Positions 34,666 through 42,350 of a stretch of 44,718 bases of DNA are shown here, in pieces. The stretch comes from Myxococcales bacterium (GTDB taxonomy: Bacteria; Myxococcota_A; Polyangia; Polyangiales; JAFGIB01): the NCBI GenBank assembly GCA_028817905.1, contig JAPPOR010000180.1, positions 1 through 44,718 of the forward strand, given 5' to 3'. The notes beneath the pieces were generated by a model, which ran no database searches, had not been told where the DNA came from, and saw only the letters and a program-made list of their open reading frames with translations. The translations under genes were made by a program, and so were the position numbers. Position 1 is the first letter of the stretch. Every line of letters starts with the position of its first letter.

Positions 34666-34831
34666 CTAGCCCGCATCCCTCACCAAATCACGCGCGCTCG
34701 CACAACTGCTCGACTCCGCAGCGCTTTCGCCTCAGTCAGAAATACAGCGAGTATTCCCTCCTTCCCCGAAAGGGCTGCGAAGCCGATCACTTGCACGACC
34801 ATCACGTGCCTTGGTGATGGATGCGGGCTAG
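34666..34831 (-). repeat. GCTAGC-bounded palindromic element, copy R6
   Basis: The left arm is CTAGCCCGCATCCCTCACCA, AATCACGCGCGCTCGCACAA, CTGCTCGACTCCGCAGCGCT. The right arm returns as GGGCTGCGAAGCCGATCACT and TTGGTGATGGATGCGGGCTA. The centre holds AAATACAGCGAGTATTCCC, the complement of the R3/R4 core. The first 65 bases are identical to R7, 162 bases on. The SD of the M17-type gene (start 34655) overlaps its outer end. Confidence 0.9.
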
Positions 34832-34960
34832 CCCGCATCCCTCACCAAATCACGCGCGCTCGCACAACTGCTCGACTCCGCAGCGCTTTCGCTTCGCGGG
34901 CCAAATGCAGCGCCACGGCTTGCTTCACCGAAGGCTCTCGCTTCACCCCACCGACAGCCG
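34828..34960 (-). repeat. GCTAGC-bounded element, copy R7 (one complete arm, other arm decayed)
   Basis: Bases 34828-34892 repeat 34666-34730 of R6 without a change. Then AAATGCAGCG recalls the family centre, and CTTGCTTCACCGAAGG a decayed second arm. R6 and R7 share one end: ATGCGGGCTAGCCCGCAT (34821-34838) is a perfect 18-base palindrome. No gene lies in the 363-base stretch between 34656 and 35018 that holds both copies. Confidence 0.8.
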
Positions 34961-35018
34961 GGGCCGCTGTTCTTCAGTGCGGCGGGAAGGTCGCTCCGCC
35001 GCCAGGCCCGCAGGGCGC

Positions 35019-35432
35019 CTATACGTCGCTACCGTGCTCTGCCGCAATTCGGTCGAGGACCCCGTTGACGAACGCCGGGCTCTGTTCATCGCCGAACCGC
35101 TTGGCGAGTTCGATCGCTTCGTTCAAGGTGACGCGCGCTGGCAGATCCTCTCGGAAGATAAGCTCAAAGGTGGCCAAGCGGATCACGTTGCGGTCCACAC
35201 GTGCCATGCGCTCCAGACGCCAGTGACGACTCGTCCGCCGAATGGTTTCGTCGACCTGTTCTCGTTGCTTTGCGTAGCCGAAAACCAGCTCGTCGGCGAA
35301 CTCGCTGCCGGGTGCGCGGTGCCCGAGATTCGACCAATAGAGGGGGACCGCCTGATCGGCATCGAGGCCCGTTGCATCCATTGCGTACAAGATCTGGATG
35401 GCTGCTTCGCGGGCTTTGCGTCGCGTTCCCAC
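35019..35432 (-). CDS. nusB: transcription antitermination factor NusB
   Basis: NusB binds boxA RNA with NusE (S10) in rRNA antitermination. The 137-residue protein is all-helical as expected: RRKAREAAIQILYAMDATG, FADELVFGYAKQREQVDETI, LERMARVDRNVIRLATFELIFREDLPARVTLNEAIELAKRFGDEQSPAFVNGVLDRIA. The length and the final FVNGVLD motif are typical. It starts six bases after the ribH stop, the common ribH-nusB order, and is the last gene of the riboflavin cluster. Confidence 0.97.
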   Translation of the reverse strand: MGTRRKAREAAIQILYAMDATGLDADQAVPLYWSNLGHRAPGSEFADELVFGYAKQREQVDETIRRTSRHWRLERMARVDRNVIRLATFELIFREDLPARVTLNEAIELAKRFGDEQSPAFVNGVLDRIAAEHGSDV

Positions 35433-35438
35433 GGCCCG

Positions 35439-35930
35439 CTACAGCCCGTCTACGCCCAGAGACCGCAGCAGGTTCGCCATCTCGAGTGCGGACAGGGCGG
35501 CTTCACTGCCCTTGTTGCCGGCCTTGGTGCCGGCTCGCTCCATCGCCTGCTCGATGGTATCCGTGGTGAGCACGCCGAAGATCACGGGTACGCCAGTCTC
35601 TACGCCCGCTTGCCCGCAACCCTTTGCTGCCTCGCCCGCGACGTATTCGAAGTGGGCCGTCGCTCCTCGAATGACACATCCGAGTGCGACGATCCCTTCA
35701 AACTTGCCGCTTGCCGCGAGCCGTTGGCACAGGAGCGACAGCTCGAAAGCACCAGGAGCGCGCACCGCAACGATGTCACTGGCCGCGACCCCGTTGCGGA
35801 CCAAGGTATTGATGGCGCCCTCGACGAGCCGATCGACGATGAACTCGTTGAAGCGGGCCGAAACGATCGCAAAACGAGCGCCGGCCGGCGCGCTGTACTG
35901 ACCTTCGTAGACTTTCACTGGATGGCTCAT
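35439..35930 (-). CDS. ribH: 6,7-dimethyl-8-ribityllumazine synthase
   Basis: Lumazine synthase condenses 3,4-dihydroxybutanone phosphate with the ribitylaminouracil to give the riboflavin precursor. The ATG at 35930 ([13 protein letters not shown]) is chosen because the frame before it overlaps ribBX. Motifs are [79 protein letters not shown] and [17 protein letters not shown]. The 163-residue length is typical of icosahedral or pentameric enzymes. It lies seven bases after the RibB-type gene and six before nusB. Confidence 0.96.
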   Translation of the reverse strand: MSHPVKVYEGQYSAPAGARFAIVSARFNEFIVDRLVEGAINTLVRNGVAASDIVAVRAPGAFELSLLCQRLAASGKFEGIVALGCVIRGATAHFEYVAGEAAKGCGQAGVETGVPVIFGVLTTDTIEQAMERAGTKAGNKGSEAALSALEMANLLRSLGVDGL

Positions 35931-35937
35931 ATCTCGC

Positions 35938-37089
35938 TCAGTGGGTCGTGTGGTTCGCCTCGTCATCGCGAGCGTGCGTGGCATTGAATATCACTTGCTC
36001 AACCACTTCCAGATCGTAGCCCCCAGCCGCTACCAGCCTGCTGGGACGGTTCGTGAGCAAGCGCAGTTTGCGGCACCCCAACGCCGCCAGGACCTGGGAT
36101 CCGAAGCCGGTCTCGCGTAGCACGGTGTCCTGTGTCGGCCGTCGGGTGGCCTGCGAAACGAGGGAATCGACCTCCGAGAGCAACCCCGCCCGGGACGGGA
36201 TGTACAGAATCACGCCTCTCCCCTCGGCGGCGATTCGCGCAACCGCGTCCGAGGCCACGATCCGCAGCCCCATCGGGGCTCCGAACACGTCTCCCATGGT
36301 ACTGCCCACTTGCACGCGCACCAGCGTGGGCGACGCATCGATCTCTCCCAGGGAAAGCGCCAACATGTGGTTTTGTCCAGCCTTCCCTGCCGTTTCGAAT
36401 ACGTGAACCTTCCACGTCTGGCCGCCGGGGGGCAGGCTGACCTCGACTTCGCGCACCTTGTGGACCAGGGACTCGGTTTGCAGCCGATACTGGATCAGGT
36501 CGGCGATCGACAGAATCTTCAGGTCGTGCTCGACCGCGAAGCGCTCGAGGTCGGGCATGCGGGCCATCGTGCCGTCCTCGTTCATGATTTCGCAGATCAC
36601 TCCGGCGGGGCCCTGGTCGGCTAGCTTCGAGAGGTCCACCGATCCCTCCGTGTGTCCCGCGCGCTGCAACACCCCGCCCGCTACCGCTCGCAGGGGAAAG
36701 ATGTGGCCTGGGCTGACGATCTCCTCGGGCTTGACCTCAGCGGAGGCGGCCACTCGAACGGTGTGGGCCCGGTCGGCGGCGCTGATGCCGGTGGTGACCC
36801 CTTCGGCCGCTTCGATCGACACAGTAAAGGCGGTGCTGCGGTGGGCCGGGTTGGTGTCCACCATCAGCGGCAGCTGCAGCGCATCGATGCGCTCAGGCGA
36901 CATGGCCAGGCAGATCAGCCCGCGCCCATGGCGCGCCATGAAGTTGATCGCGTCGGGTGTGACCAGCTTCGCGGCCATCACCAGGTCACCTTCGTTCTCG
37001 CGTTCCTCGTCGTCCACCATCACGACCATGCGGCCCGCCGCAATCTCGTTGATGGCTTCATTGACTCGCTCGATCGCATCACCACGCAT
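35938..37089 (-). CDS. ribB: 3,4-dihydroxy-2-butanone 4-phosphate synthase with degenerate GTP cyclohydrolase II-like domain (RibBX type)
   Basis: Residues 1-200 form an intact Rib[14 protein letters not shown] (24-36) for Mg and substrate, [12 protein letters not shown], and [25 protein letters not shown] (125-149). Residues 205-383 have the RibA fold, but the zinc site is lost. Where GTP cyclohydrolase II has three Cys ligands, this protein has Ser263, Gly274 and Arg276 ([19 protein letters not shown]). The later [15 protein letters not shown] and [10 protein letters not shown] still show the ancestry. The domain is therefore predicted to lack GTP cyclohydrolase II activity, as in proteins described as RibBX. 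Start ATG has AAGGAG upstream. A separate ribA must exist elsewhere. Confidence 0.9.
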   Translation of the reverse strand: MRGDAIERVNEAINEIAAGRMVVMVDDEERENEGDLVMAAKLVTPDAINFMARHGRGLICLAMSPERIDALQLPLMVDTNPAHRSTAFTVSIEAAEGVTTGISAADRAHTVRVAASAEVKPEEIVSPGHIFPLRAVAGGVLQRAGHTEGSVDLSKLADQGPAGVICEIMNEDGTMARMPDLERFAVEHDLKILSIADLIQYRLQTESLVHKVREVEVSLPPGGQTWKVHVFETAGKAGQNHMLALSLGEIDASPTLVRVQVGSTMGDVFGAPMGLRIVASDAVARIAAEGRGVILYIPSRAGLLSEVDSLVSQATRRPTQDTVLRETGFGSQVLAALGCRKLRLLTNRPSRLVAAGGYDLEVVEQVIFNATHARDDEANHTTH

Positions 37090-37111
37090 CTGGCTGCTCT
37101 CTCCTTGGGAT

Positions 37112-37131
37112 CCCGGCTGGCTCGCGCCGGG
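37112..37131 (-). promoter_or_regulatory. hairpin in ribD-ribBX intergenic region
   Basis: CCCGGC and GCCGGG form a perfect 6-bp stem with an 8-base loop, about 25 bases upstream of the RibB-type start and just before its RBS. It could tune translation or stop part of the transcription. The 121-base gap does not contain a recognisable FMN (RFN) riboswitch. Confidence 0.35.
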
Positions 37132-37210
37132 TCGCCACAGATACCTACCTCATAGTACCAGCAAAGGCCCGCACGTTTCTCCACACGACGGATGACGATT
37201 CGGTTACCTG

Positions 37211-38305
37211 CTATTCCACCCGACCACTTACCAGAATGTCGGGCCCGAAGCGCCTCGTCCTGACCGCGCTCAGGTTGGTCGCGTCCAGAATCCGCCGTCG
37301 GGGCCGTCCTTGAAGCATCGACCGGCCCTCGGCGTCCCCGAGCAGGCGCGGGGCGATGAAAATCTCCACCTGATCGACCAATCCCGCATCGAGGAGCGCC
37401 CCGTGAACGGTGGGCCCGCCCTCGGCCAATACTCGCAGGACTCCCAGCTTGGCCAGGCGTTCAAGGGCGGCGCGGACGCGAATGTGACCGTTTCGGGCCA
37501 CCGCCACCGGTACCAATTCGACGCCCGAGGAAGCCAGGGCCTTCGCCCGCCGGGGGGGTGCGTCCCGCGCGTGAAGCACGACCGTCGGGGTGACTCTGGC
37601 GCTGACAACCACCTGACTGCCCACGGGCGTGCGCAGGCGGCTGTCCAGGACCACGCGCATAGGGTCCTGGCCCCGCACATGCCGGACGGTCAGGGCCGGG
37701 TCGTCGGCTAGCACCGTACCGACGCCCACAACGATGGCGTCGGCTTCCGCCCGGAGCCGATGGGCCTGCTTGCGCGCAGCTTCCCCCGTGATCCACTTGG
37801 AGTCTCCCGAACGAGTGGCCATGTGGCCATCGAGGGTAATGGCCGCTTTGAGCGTCACGAGCGGAAGCCCGAGACGCGCGTGCTTGTCGAAGTCGGCGAT
37901 CAGCTGGCGAGCCTCTTCCCGCAGGTCACTTGCGACCACCTCGATGCCTGCTGCCCGCAAACGTTCGAGCCCGCCGTCGGCGTTGCCGCTGGGATCCGCG
38001 CAGCCCACGACCAGCCGCTTGGGGCGGGCGGACAAGATCAACTCCGTACATGGGCCGGTTCGCCCCCTGTGGTTGCATGGCTCCATGGTGACGTACAAGG
38101 TTGCGCCCTTGGCCTGTTTGCCAGCCCGAGCCAGGGCGACAGCCTCTGCGTGCGGGCCGCCGCAGGCCGCATGGTGGCCGAGCCCAACCAACTCCGGACC
38201 TCGCGCCACCACGGCCCCGACCCGGGGGTTGGGGCTCGGCTTGCCACGTAGGGCCTGCCGCAACGCCCTGCGCATCATCGCTCGGTCGACCTCCCGCTGG
38301 GACAC
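37211..38305 (-). CDS. ribD: bifunctional riboflavin deaminase/reductase
   Basis: RibD deaminates and then reduces the pyrimidine intermediate of riboflavin synthesis. The N-terminal zinc deaminase has SPNPRVGAVVA, GGPHAEAVAL (His52 and Glu54) and EPCNHRGRTGPCTELI (Cys77 and Cys86). The reductase follows from about 150, with LPLVTLKAAITLDGHMATRSGDSKWITGEAARKQAHRLRAEADAIVVGVGTVLADDP and VLAEGGPTVHGALLDAGLVDQVEIFIAPRLLG. The 364-residue length is normal. It starts three bases after nrdR, an order conserved widely in bacteria. No ribE follows; the next gene is the RibB-type gene after 121 bases. Confidence 0.97.
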   Translation of the reverse strand: MSQREVDRAMMRRALRQALRGKPSPNPRVGAVVARGPELVGLGHHAACGGPHAEAVALARAGKQAKGATLYVTMEPCNHRGRTGPCTELILSARPKRLVVGCADPSGNADGGLERLRAAGIEVVASDLREEARQLIADFDKHARLGLPLVTLKAAITLDGHMATRSGDSKWITGEAARKQAHRLRAEADAIVVGVGTVLADDPALTVRHVRGQDPMRVVLDSRLRTPVGSQVVVSARVTPTVVLHARDAPPRRAKALASSGVELVPVAVARNGHIRVRAALERLAKLGVLRVLAEGGPTVHGALLDAGLVDQVEIFIAPRLLGDAEGRSMLQGRPRRRILDATNLSAVRTRRFGPDILVSGRVE

Positions 38306-38308
38306 CGC

Positions 38309-38776
38309 CTACCGAGACCCCTGTTGGGATGTCAGCAACTGAGACAGCTCCGCCATGAACTCGTGAATATCGCGAAAGCTTCGATACACGCTTGCGAAGC
38401 GCACATAGGCGACCTGATCGAGATCCTTGAGCTCCGCCATGACCTTCTCTCCAATGGCGGATGCGTAGATCTCCTTGTCGCCCGATTCGACCAGGTCCCG
38501 CTCGATTCGGTCGACGAGGCGCTCCAGGTCCTCGGTGGGGACGGGTCGCTTCTCACACGCGCGGCGCAGGCCCGCCATGATCTTCATACGGTCGAATGGT
38601 TCTCGACGGGCGTCCTTCTTCACAACCATCGGTAGCACCAGCTCGATGCGTTCGTAGGTGGTGAACCGCCGGCTACACGCTTCGCACTCGCGTCGGCGGC
38701 GCGTCACCTCGTCACCCTGGGAAAGCCGCGAGTCGATGACTCGGTTGTCTACGCAGCCACAGAACGGACACTTCAT
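38309..38776 (-). CDS. nrdR: transcriptional repressor NrdR
   Basis: NrdR senses ATP/dATP and represses ribonucleotide reductase genes. The ATG at 38776 gives the canonical N-terminus [17 protein letters not shown]. The zinc ribbon is C3-x2-C6 and C31-x2-C34 ([17 protein letters not shown]). The ATP-cone follows with [29 protein letters not shown]. The 155 residues match the family. It heads the riboflavin cluster; no NrdR-box pair was noticed before the gene. The longer frame to 38797 is not needed. Confidence 0.97.
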   Translation of the reverse strand: MKCPFCGCVDNRVIDSRLSQGDEVTRRRRECEACSRRFTTYERIELVLPMVVKKDARREPFDRMKIMAGLRRACEKRPVPTEDLERLVDRIERDLVESGDKEIYASAIGEKVMAELKDLDQVAYVRFASVYRSFRDIHEFMAELSQLLTSQQGSR

Positions 38777-38875
38777 GGCGGGGGCACCATACTGCAATGG
38801 GAACCGAACGGAAATGCGTCGCGCCCACCGCGTGGGGCAAAAGCCGGGCTCGCTGGGCGTCGTCGAAACGACACC

Positions 38876-40192
38876 TCAGGCTGGACGCAGCCGGACGGCA
38901 GTCTCGACGTGAGCGGTGTGGGGGAACATGTCGAAACCCTGCGCCCTATCCACGGCATAGCCCGACTGCAGGAGCGTGGCGAGGTCCCGCCGCAGGGTGG
39001 GCGGGTCACACGAAACGTAGACAATGGTCCCGGGTCTGAGCCCAACGATGTCCGGAATGACTTCACGCGCCCCCGTCCGTGGGGGATCGAGTACCACAAC
39101 ATCCACCCGGCCGCGCCCCAGGCGTTTTGGCAACGGTCGCACCTCTGCAGCCACCACCTTGGCCGTTCGAATCCCGGCCGCGGCCAGGTTCGCACGGCAG
39201 GCCTCTGCAGCCTCACGGTGATGCTCGATGGCGGTCAGGCTGGCGGCAGTCCTTGCCAGCGGCACCGTGAAATTGCCGTGGCCCGCGTACAACTCCAGGA
39301 CGTTCAAGGCCTGCGGCGCTGCCGCCTCTACGACCCAGGCCACGAGTTCGCGGTTGACGCTGTCATTGGCCTGGCCGAAGCCACCGGTAGCACCCCATAG
39401 GGGCACTTCCCCTTCCATGACCGCGGGAAAATATGCGCGGGGGTCGCCGATGCGCTCCTCGGTCGGGCCGCCCGTCAGGCGCAGGCTGGCACCAGCCAGC
39501 CGATCCTCGGCCACTAGGGCGCGCAGGCAGGCGTAGACCGATGCTGGCTGGGGCTCTTCGCACATCAGGTGCAGGACCACCTTGCCCGCCGCACCGAGCC
39601 CCAGCTCCACCTCGCCGTTTGCGGCCAACTCTGGCAGCAGCCGAGCGCGGACCACACCAAGCGCCTGCGCCAGGGGCTCGCTTAGCACTGGACAGCCCGC
39701 GACGTCGAGCACGCGATTGGAACGCGGTTCCTGGTAGCCCATGCTGCGGCGCACACCGGTGACGTGGAAGTGCAGCCGCGCCCGCCGGCGGTAGCCAAGC
39801 GAGTCACTCCCGGCAGCGATCCCGATCCCGGGCGGCGTCTTCCCCTCGGCGACGCCGGCGGTGACGGCTGCGGCGACCCACGCGCGCTTCTGCTCTTGCT
39901 GGGCGGCGTCAGACCAGATCATCAATGGGCACCCTCCGCAGCGCGCCTGCAGACGGCAAGTGGGCGCCACCCGGTCGGGGGCGCTCGCGACGACTGAGAC
40001 GAGTCGTCCTCGCTGGACCCCGCGTCGCCGTCCCGTGAGTGCGATGCGCACCGCCTCTCCCGGTAGGGCTCCAGGCACTAGCACGATGCCATGTTCGGTC
40101 TCGACGGCACCATCGCCCCCGTACCCCAGATCGCGCACCGTTCCGGAAACCGTGGGAGGCGTGTGTGAGGGCTTCGATCCTCGCGGGGTCAT
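38876..40192 (-). CDS. rlmD: 23S rRNA (uracil-5-)-methyltransferase, RlmD/TrmA family
   Basis: This is a SAM-dependent m5U methyltransferase of the TrmA/RlmC/RlmD family, 438 residues. A TRAM domain (about 14-68: VRDLGYGGDGAVETEHGIVLVPGALPGE) is followed by a [4Fe-4S] site (TCRLQARCGGCPL, plus GCPVL further on). The SAM fold is marked by LELYAGHGNFTVPLA. The catalytic part has VVLDPPRTGA and YVSCDPPTLRRD with the nucleophilic Cys. The rRNA target position cannot be settled by sequence, so RlmD is the family name only. It lies between the small lipoprotein gene and nrdR. Confidence 0.9.
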   Translation of the reverse strand: MTPRGSKPSHTPPTVSGTVRDLGYGGDGAVETEHGIVLVPGALPGEAVRIALTGRRRGVQRGRLVSVVASAPDRVAPTCRLQARCGGCPLMIWSDAAQQEQKRAWVAAAVTAGVAEGKTPPGIGIAAGSDSLGYRRRARLHFHVTGVRRSMGYQEPRSNRVLDVAGCPVLSEPLAQALGVVRARLLPELAANGEVELGLGAAGKVVLHLMCEEPQPASVYACLRALVAEDRLAGASLRLTGGPTEERIGDPRAYFPAVMEGEVPLWGATGGFGQANDSVNRELVAWVVEAAAPQALNVLELYAGHGNFTVPLARTAASLTAIEHHREAAEACRANLAAAGIRTAKVVAAEVRPLPKRLGRGRVDVVVLDPPRTGAREVIPDIVGLRPGTIVYVSCDPPTLRRDLATLLQSGYAVDRAQGFDMFPHTAHVETAVRLRPA

Positions 40193-40277
40193 CGACAGGT
40201 CCCGTCGGCCTGCGGTGGAACCGGGGGCCCGTGGTGCGTGGTCGGCCGTGGATGAAGGTCAGCGGTCAGACAGACTA

Positions 40278-40622
40278 TCAAGGCAGCGTGACCCGGTAGT
40301 CTAGGGAGCCGGGCTCGGGCTCACACAACAGATGGGGTTGCGCCTCCAGCTCTGCTTGCAGCCCGACCGCCCGTTCTTTGCGGACGACCACCTTGGCGCT
40401 TACGGGATCGGTCGGCCTCGAGGAGGCCTGGCCCGGCGGTGTGATCACGAGCGTGAGCGCAACGCTGTCGGCGCCCACGTCCCGATGGCTTTCGGTCTGC
40501 TCGATGCGAAGAAAGTGGCAGCGGCCGGCGTGGGCCGGAACGGTTGGCCGAGGGGTGGCAGCGCCACACGCCCAAAGACCGCCGATGGCGCTCGCAATGC
40601 CCAATGAAACCAAGACGCGCAT
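40278..40622 (-). CDS. small lipoprotein of unknown function
   Basis: From the ATG at 40622 (MRVLVSLGIASAIGGLWAC) the protein has a lipoprotein signal with the lipid cysteine C19, then a Pro/Thr-rich linker and about 80 residues of mainly beta-type sequence (HFLRIEQTESHRDVGADSVALTLVITPPG, AKVVVRKERAVGLQAELEAQ). The open frame reaches 40730, into the mnmA end, without support. No family is recognised. It lies between mnmA and the rRNA methyltransferase on the same strand. Confidence is moderate: signal and composition look right, with no homology argument. Confidence 0.65.
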   Translation of the reverse strand: MRVLVSLGIASAIGGLWACGAATPRPTVPAHAGRCHFLRIEQTESHRDVGADSVALTLVITPPGQASSRPTDPVSAKVVVRKERAVGLQAELEAQPHLLCEPEPGSLDYRVTLP

Positions 40623-40719
40623 GCCCGGCAACCTAGCCCCTTCCGTCGTTTCCGCAAACCCACGCAGGCGCGGGAGGGGGGCATCGTTTGTTCGCAGACC
40701 AACCAGAATCTGACCCTGG

Positions 40720-41784
40720 CTACCCTTCAATCACCCCGCCGCCCAGCACCTGGTCCTGCGCATACACGACCGCGGCCTGGCCCGGGGCGATGGCGCGCTG
40801 GGGGGCCTCGAAGCAGACCTGAAACCGATCTCCGTCGATGGGGGTGACCGTGGCCGGGGCAGGCGTATGTCGATAGCGGATGCGGACGCTGGCGGAAAAC
40901 GGGGCAGCTGGCCGGGCAGCGATCCAGGACGCCGTGTGTGCCGAGAGTGTGGGCTTGAGCAGGGCATGCGCGGGGCCGACCCGGACCGCGCGGCTTTCGG
41001 GAAGCACTTCCAGCACGTAGCGAGGGGCCGGCCCAGCGATCCCTAGCCCCCGTCGCTGTCCTACAGTGAACCCCTCGATGCCAGCGTGCTGTCCGAGCAC
41101 CTTGCCGGCCTCGTCGATCACGGGCCCGGGCCCGGCCGACCCCCCAGCCTCGCGCCCGATGAACCCGCGCACGTCCCCGTCGGGGACAAAGCACAGCTCC
41201 TGGGAGTCGGGCTTGTTCCAGTTCGACAGGCCCAGACGCTTGGCTTCCGCGCGGGCTGCGTCCTTCGTCAGCTCACCCAGGGGACACATCAACCGGGCAA
41301 GGAGCCTCTTCGGCACCCCGTACAGGAAGTAACTCTGATCCTTCGTGGTATCCAACCCACGCAGCAGCCTCGCCTCCCCTTCACCGTCCGAGCGCACACG
41401 CACGTAGTGTCCGGTCGCAACGGCCTGAGCGCCGAGCCCCTGGGCGATTTGCCACAGCCGGGTGAGCTTCACATGCTGATTGCAGGCCACGCATGGGCTC
41501 GGGGTTACACCCGCAAGGTTGTCCGCAACAAAGGGCGCGACCACGTGACGTTGAAAGGCCTCCCGCTCGTCCATAACGTAGTGAGGCACGCCCAGGTGTT
41601 CGCAGGTGCGGCGGGCGTCGTCCCGGTCCTCAGGAGCACAGCAGCGACCCACTTGAGACGCCCCGCGGGCGTCCCAGAGATGAAGGGTCACGCCGACCAC
41701 GTCGTAGCCCTGCTCTGCCAGCAGGGCGGCCGCGACAGACGAATCGACCCCACCGCTCATGGCAACCAGTACACGCGGCTTCAT
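40720..41784 (-). CDS. mnmA: tRNA-specific 2-thiouridylase MnmA
   Basis: MnmA (TrmU) thiolates U34 of Lys, Glu and Gln tRNAs. The 354-residue protein has the PP-loop VLVAMSGGVDSSVAAALL (residues 5-22), VGVTLHLWD, the first catalytic cysteine in TPSPCVACNQHVKL, ATGHYVRV, KDQSYFLYGV, and the second cysteine in PDSQELCFVPDGDVRGFI. Then come the central VLGQHAGIEGFTVGQRRGLGIAG part and the C-terminal beta-barrel with VRIRYRHTPAPATV. It is the first clear gene of the minus-strand run, with a long unassigned region upstream (41785-42350). Confidence 0.97.
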   Translation of the reverse strand: MKPRVLVAMSGGVDSSVAAALLAEQGYDVVGVTLHLWDARGASQVGRCCAPEDRDDARRTCEHLGVPHYVMDEREAFQRHVVAPFVADNLAGVTPSPCVACNQHVKLTRLWQIAQGLGAQAVATGHYVRVRSDGEGEARLLRGLDTTKDQSYFLYGVPKRLLARLMCPLGELTKDAARAEAKRLGLSNWNKPDSQELCFVPDGDVRGFIGREAGGSAGPGPVIDEAGKVLGQHAGIEGFTVGQRRGLGIAGPAPRYVLEVLPESRAVRVGPAHALLKPTLSAHTASWIAARPAAPFSASVRIRYRHTPAPATVTPIDGDRFQVCFEAPQRAIAPGQAAVVYAQDQVLGGGVIEG

Positions 41785-42350
41785 GCCGGCCTACGTGCGG
41801 CAAAGCGGCGCTGTGGTCAAGCGCGCGTTCGTTTGAAACGAATCGCCCGACCCTTCGCAACTCTCTCAAAAAGCGCAGGAGGCTCGCGCACTTGGGTGGC
41901 CAAGCTCAAACAGACGGCCCGCTGCGTCGCGCGAGTTCGAAGGTACTCGAGCTTCCCAGAAACCGTGGCCAGGGTCATCGCCTCAACAATAGCGTTTGAG
42001 GAATTTTGAATTAAAATCATGCATTTGCTAGTTAAAGTTAGATTCTGCAATAAGGTGGGAGTTGGCCCAGCCCCGGCCAGGCGCGCCCTTGGCGTCGGTT
42101 CGCGCAAGGGATGCGAGGCGGCGTCGGAGTCATCACGGATCCGCGCTGGGGTGTTCGCGATCAGGTACAGCATGCGCCCGCGAGAGCCCTGACTTCGGAC
42201 CGGACCAAACCGGTTCCAAGAACACCCAACGGCCCGAAGGTGCGTGCGCGCGACCCGCAATTCGGCCTACACCGCTCGTGCGACGCGTTCGCTCACCATG
42301 CATGCGGACTGTTGTTCGCGCACGGGGTGACGGTAGTATCCCACTGAGCG
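41785..42350. other. 566-base region between mnmA and the hybrid kinase with an A+T-rich island
   Basis: No certain gene lies here. Bases about 41990-42055 are strikingly A+T-rich against the high-G+C surroundings (TTTTGAATTAAAATCATGCA, then TTTGCTAGTTAAAGTTAGAT), so a regulatory region for the divergent genes is likely. Just before the kinase, TTGTTC (42312-42317), 16 bases, then TAGTAT (42334-42339) could be its promoter and would leave almost no leader before the ATG at 42351. The remaining frames look like noise, except the short one listed at 41817. Confidence 0.5.
41817..42020 (-). CDS. possible small basic protein (uncertain)
   Basis: A minus-strand frame starting at the ATG at 42020 (MILIQNSSNAIVEAMTLATV) or at 41978 (MTLATVSGKLEYLRTRATQR) ends 32 bases before mnmA. 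The C-terminus is Arg/Lys-rich (RVAKGRAIRFKRTRA). The A+T-rich island lies at its 5' end, where a promoter would be expected, but the RBS is poor (GAGG only two bases from the second ATG). It may be a leader gene of mnmA or nothing. Confidence 0.25.
   Translation of the reverse strand: MILIQNSSNAIVEAMTLATVSGKLEYLRTRATQRAVCLSLATQVREPPALFERVAKGRAIRFKRTRA

Noticed and set aside
34219-35226. A 335-codon plus-strand frame through the R6/R7 repeats
   Set aside because: It is antisense to the M17-type and nusB genes and crosses two copies of the non-coding element, repeating the same peptide because of the repeat.
37090-37210. FMN (RFN) riboswitch before the RibB-type gene
   Set aside because: The gap is short and lacks the conserved RFN helices and AGGG..GAC-type segments; only a simple 6-bp hairpin is present.
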